In this document: one piece after another, positions 63,680-64,000 of the stretch
Numbering within the stretch: the first letter of the stretch is position 1
How the letters are laid out: the number at the start of each line of letters is the position of its first letter
Source: Marinobacterium aestuarii
Lineage (GTDB): Bacteria; Pseudomonadota; Gammaproteobacteria; Pseudomonadales; Balneatricaceae
Length of the DNA stretch: 64,000 nucleotides
Assembly: GCF_001651805.1 (NCBI RefSeq)
Contig: NZ_CP015839.1
Span: forward strand, 2,852,001-2,916,000
Direction of reading: 5' to 3'
Notes under the pieces: model-generated
The model's input: only the letters and a program-made list of their open reading frames with translations
Database searches by the model: none
Told to the model about the DNA's origin: nothing
Made by a program: the position numbers and the translations under genes

Positions 63680-64000
63680 ATGAGCGACGCAACAACTCTC
63701 GACAGCAGCACCGACAGCACTGAAACCGGCCAGACCAAGAGCGGCTTTCTGGCGCTGGTGTCCCGTATGATTTTTGAGGAGAAGCTGCCCGTACGCTTTA
63801 TGTACAAGAGCGTTCCGGAGCACCTCAACGACACTGGCTGGCGCCTGTTCAGTGGTTATGAAGACGAAGCCTACCTGCAGGACGAAGTCGCCAACCTGAC
63901 GCCTGTACCGCTGGAGAAGCTCTACAGCATGGATGACAGCCTCGAGGAAAAGCTGGCCTTCAATGCCGGCACCGTGTGGGAACGCCAACCCGGTTGCGAC
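63680..64000 (+). CDS. DUF2185 domain protein, runs off the window
   Basis: The first 107 codons are visible. After a polar N-terminal tail of about 20 residues comes SGFLALVSRMIFEEKLPVRFMYK and PEHLNDTGWRLFSGYEDEAYL, then NLTPVPLEKLYSMDDSLEEKL, the DUF2185 (Imm33-like) pattern. The family is of unknown function and is often an immunity-type or stand-alone protein. A GGAGG lies nine bases before the ATG. Confidence 0.8.
   Translation, partial: MSDATTLDSSTDSTETGQTKSGFLALVSRMIFEEKLPVRFMYKSVPEHLNDTGWRLFSGYEDEAYLQDEVANLTPVPLEKLYSMDDSLEEKLAFNAGTVWERQPGCD

Noticed and set aside
1-64000. Search for tRNA, rRNA, prophage, restriction-modification or toxin-antitoxin genes
   Set aside because: Reading both strands I found no cloverleaf-like gene, rRNA stretch, phage structural gene, methylase or toxin pair that I could support.

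Overview
The window looks like chromosomal DNA of a GC-rich marine or halotolerant gammaproteobacterium, perhaps Oceanospirillales (Marinobacterium-like). This is inferred from gene content (acnB, class I phaC, a Pseudomonas-ped-like PQQ alcohol oxidation cluster, a MexF-type RND pump, MprF); no rRNA or tRNA gene was seen to confirm it. Genes sit on both strands and are interrupted by insertion sequences, relics of insertion sequences, truncated gene copies and several families of small intergenic repeats.

Layout. 0-4 kb: 5' part of an RND adaptor gene with two TetR-type operator boxes, a small lipoprotein, and a TetR regulator divergent from two glutathione transferases. 3.9-9.3 kb: a 5.2-kb accessory segment bounded by a roughly 98% identical copy of the second transferase's 3' end. 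It holds an IS630 relic split by an IS3-family element, an AT-rich exported beta-helix-like protein and a LuxR regulator. 9.5-24 kb: a patchwork of class I aldolase, GNAT acetyltransferases, a diguanylate cyclase whose 3' end was rewritten by an IS5 relic, a GST, an SMP-30 protein, a ceramidase-like membrane protein, a cupin, an SRPBCC protein, PHA synthase, and relic gene fragments. 24.7-40.5 kb: the core metabolic block, in which aldehyde dehydrogenase, a PQQ alcohol dehydrogenase with the lanthanide-type Asp signature, a second PqqD, a zinc hydrolase, a SoxYZ-like carrier, a MoxJ/PedG-like binding protein, cytochrome c, an S9 peptidase and pqqEDCBA all read on the minus strand. An exporter with its AraC regulator and an MscS channel lie inside this block. 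40.8-46.9 kb: FAH-family hydrolase, a NirK-cytochrome c fusion behind an ANR/DNR box, a 285-bp fold-back element, a phosphodiesterase-like EEP protein and an alpha/beta hydrolase. 46.9-52.4 kb: an intact IS5-family element with target duplication, then a Cys-rich TetR regulator and an RND pump gene with the same operator boxes as the adaptor at the window start. 52.8-64 kb: class V aminotransferase, acnB, mprF, a DUF1003 protein, a Ca2+/Na+ antiporter and the start of a DUF2185 protein.

How it works together. The pqq genes make PQQ for the periplasmic alcohol dehydrogenase. Cytochrome c takes the electrons, the adjacent periplasmic proteins probably assist the dehydrogenase, and the aldehyde dehydrogenase removes the aldehyde. 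NirK, predicted to respond to low oxygen, gives an alternative electron sink. The adaptor gene, the pump gene and its TetR regulator appear to form one regulon although they lie about 50 kb apart in the window.
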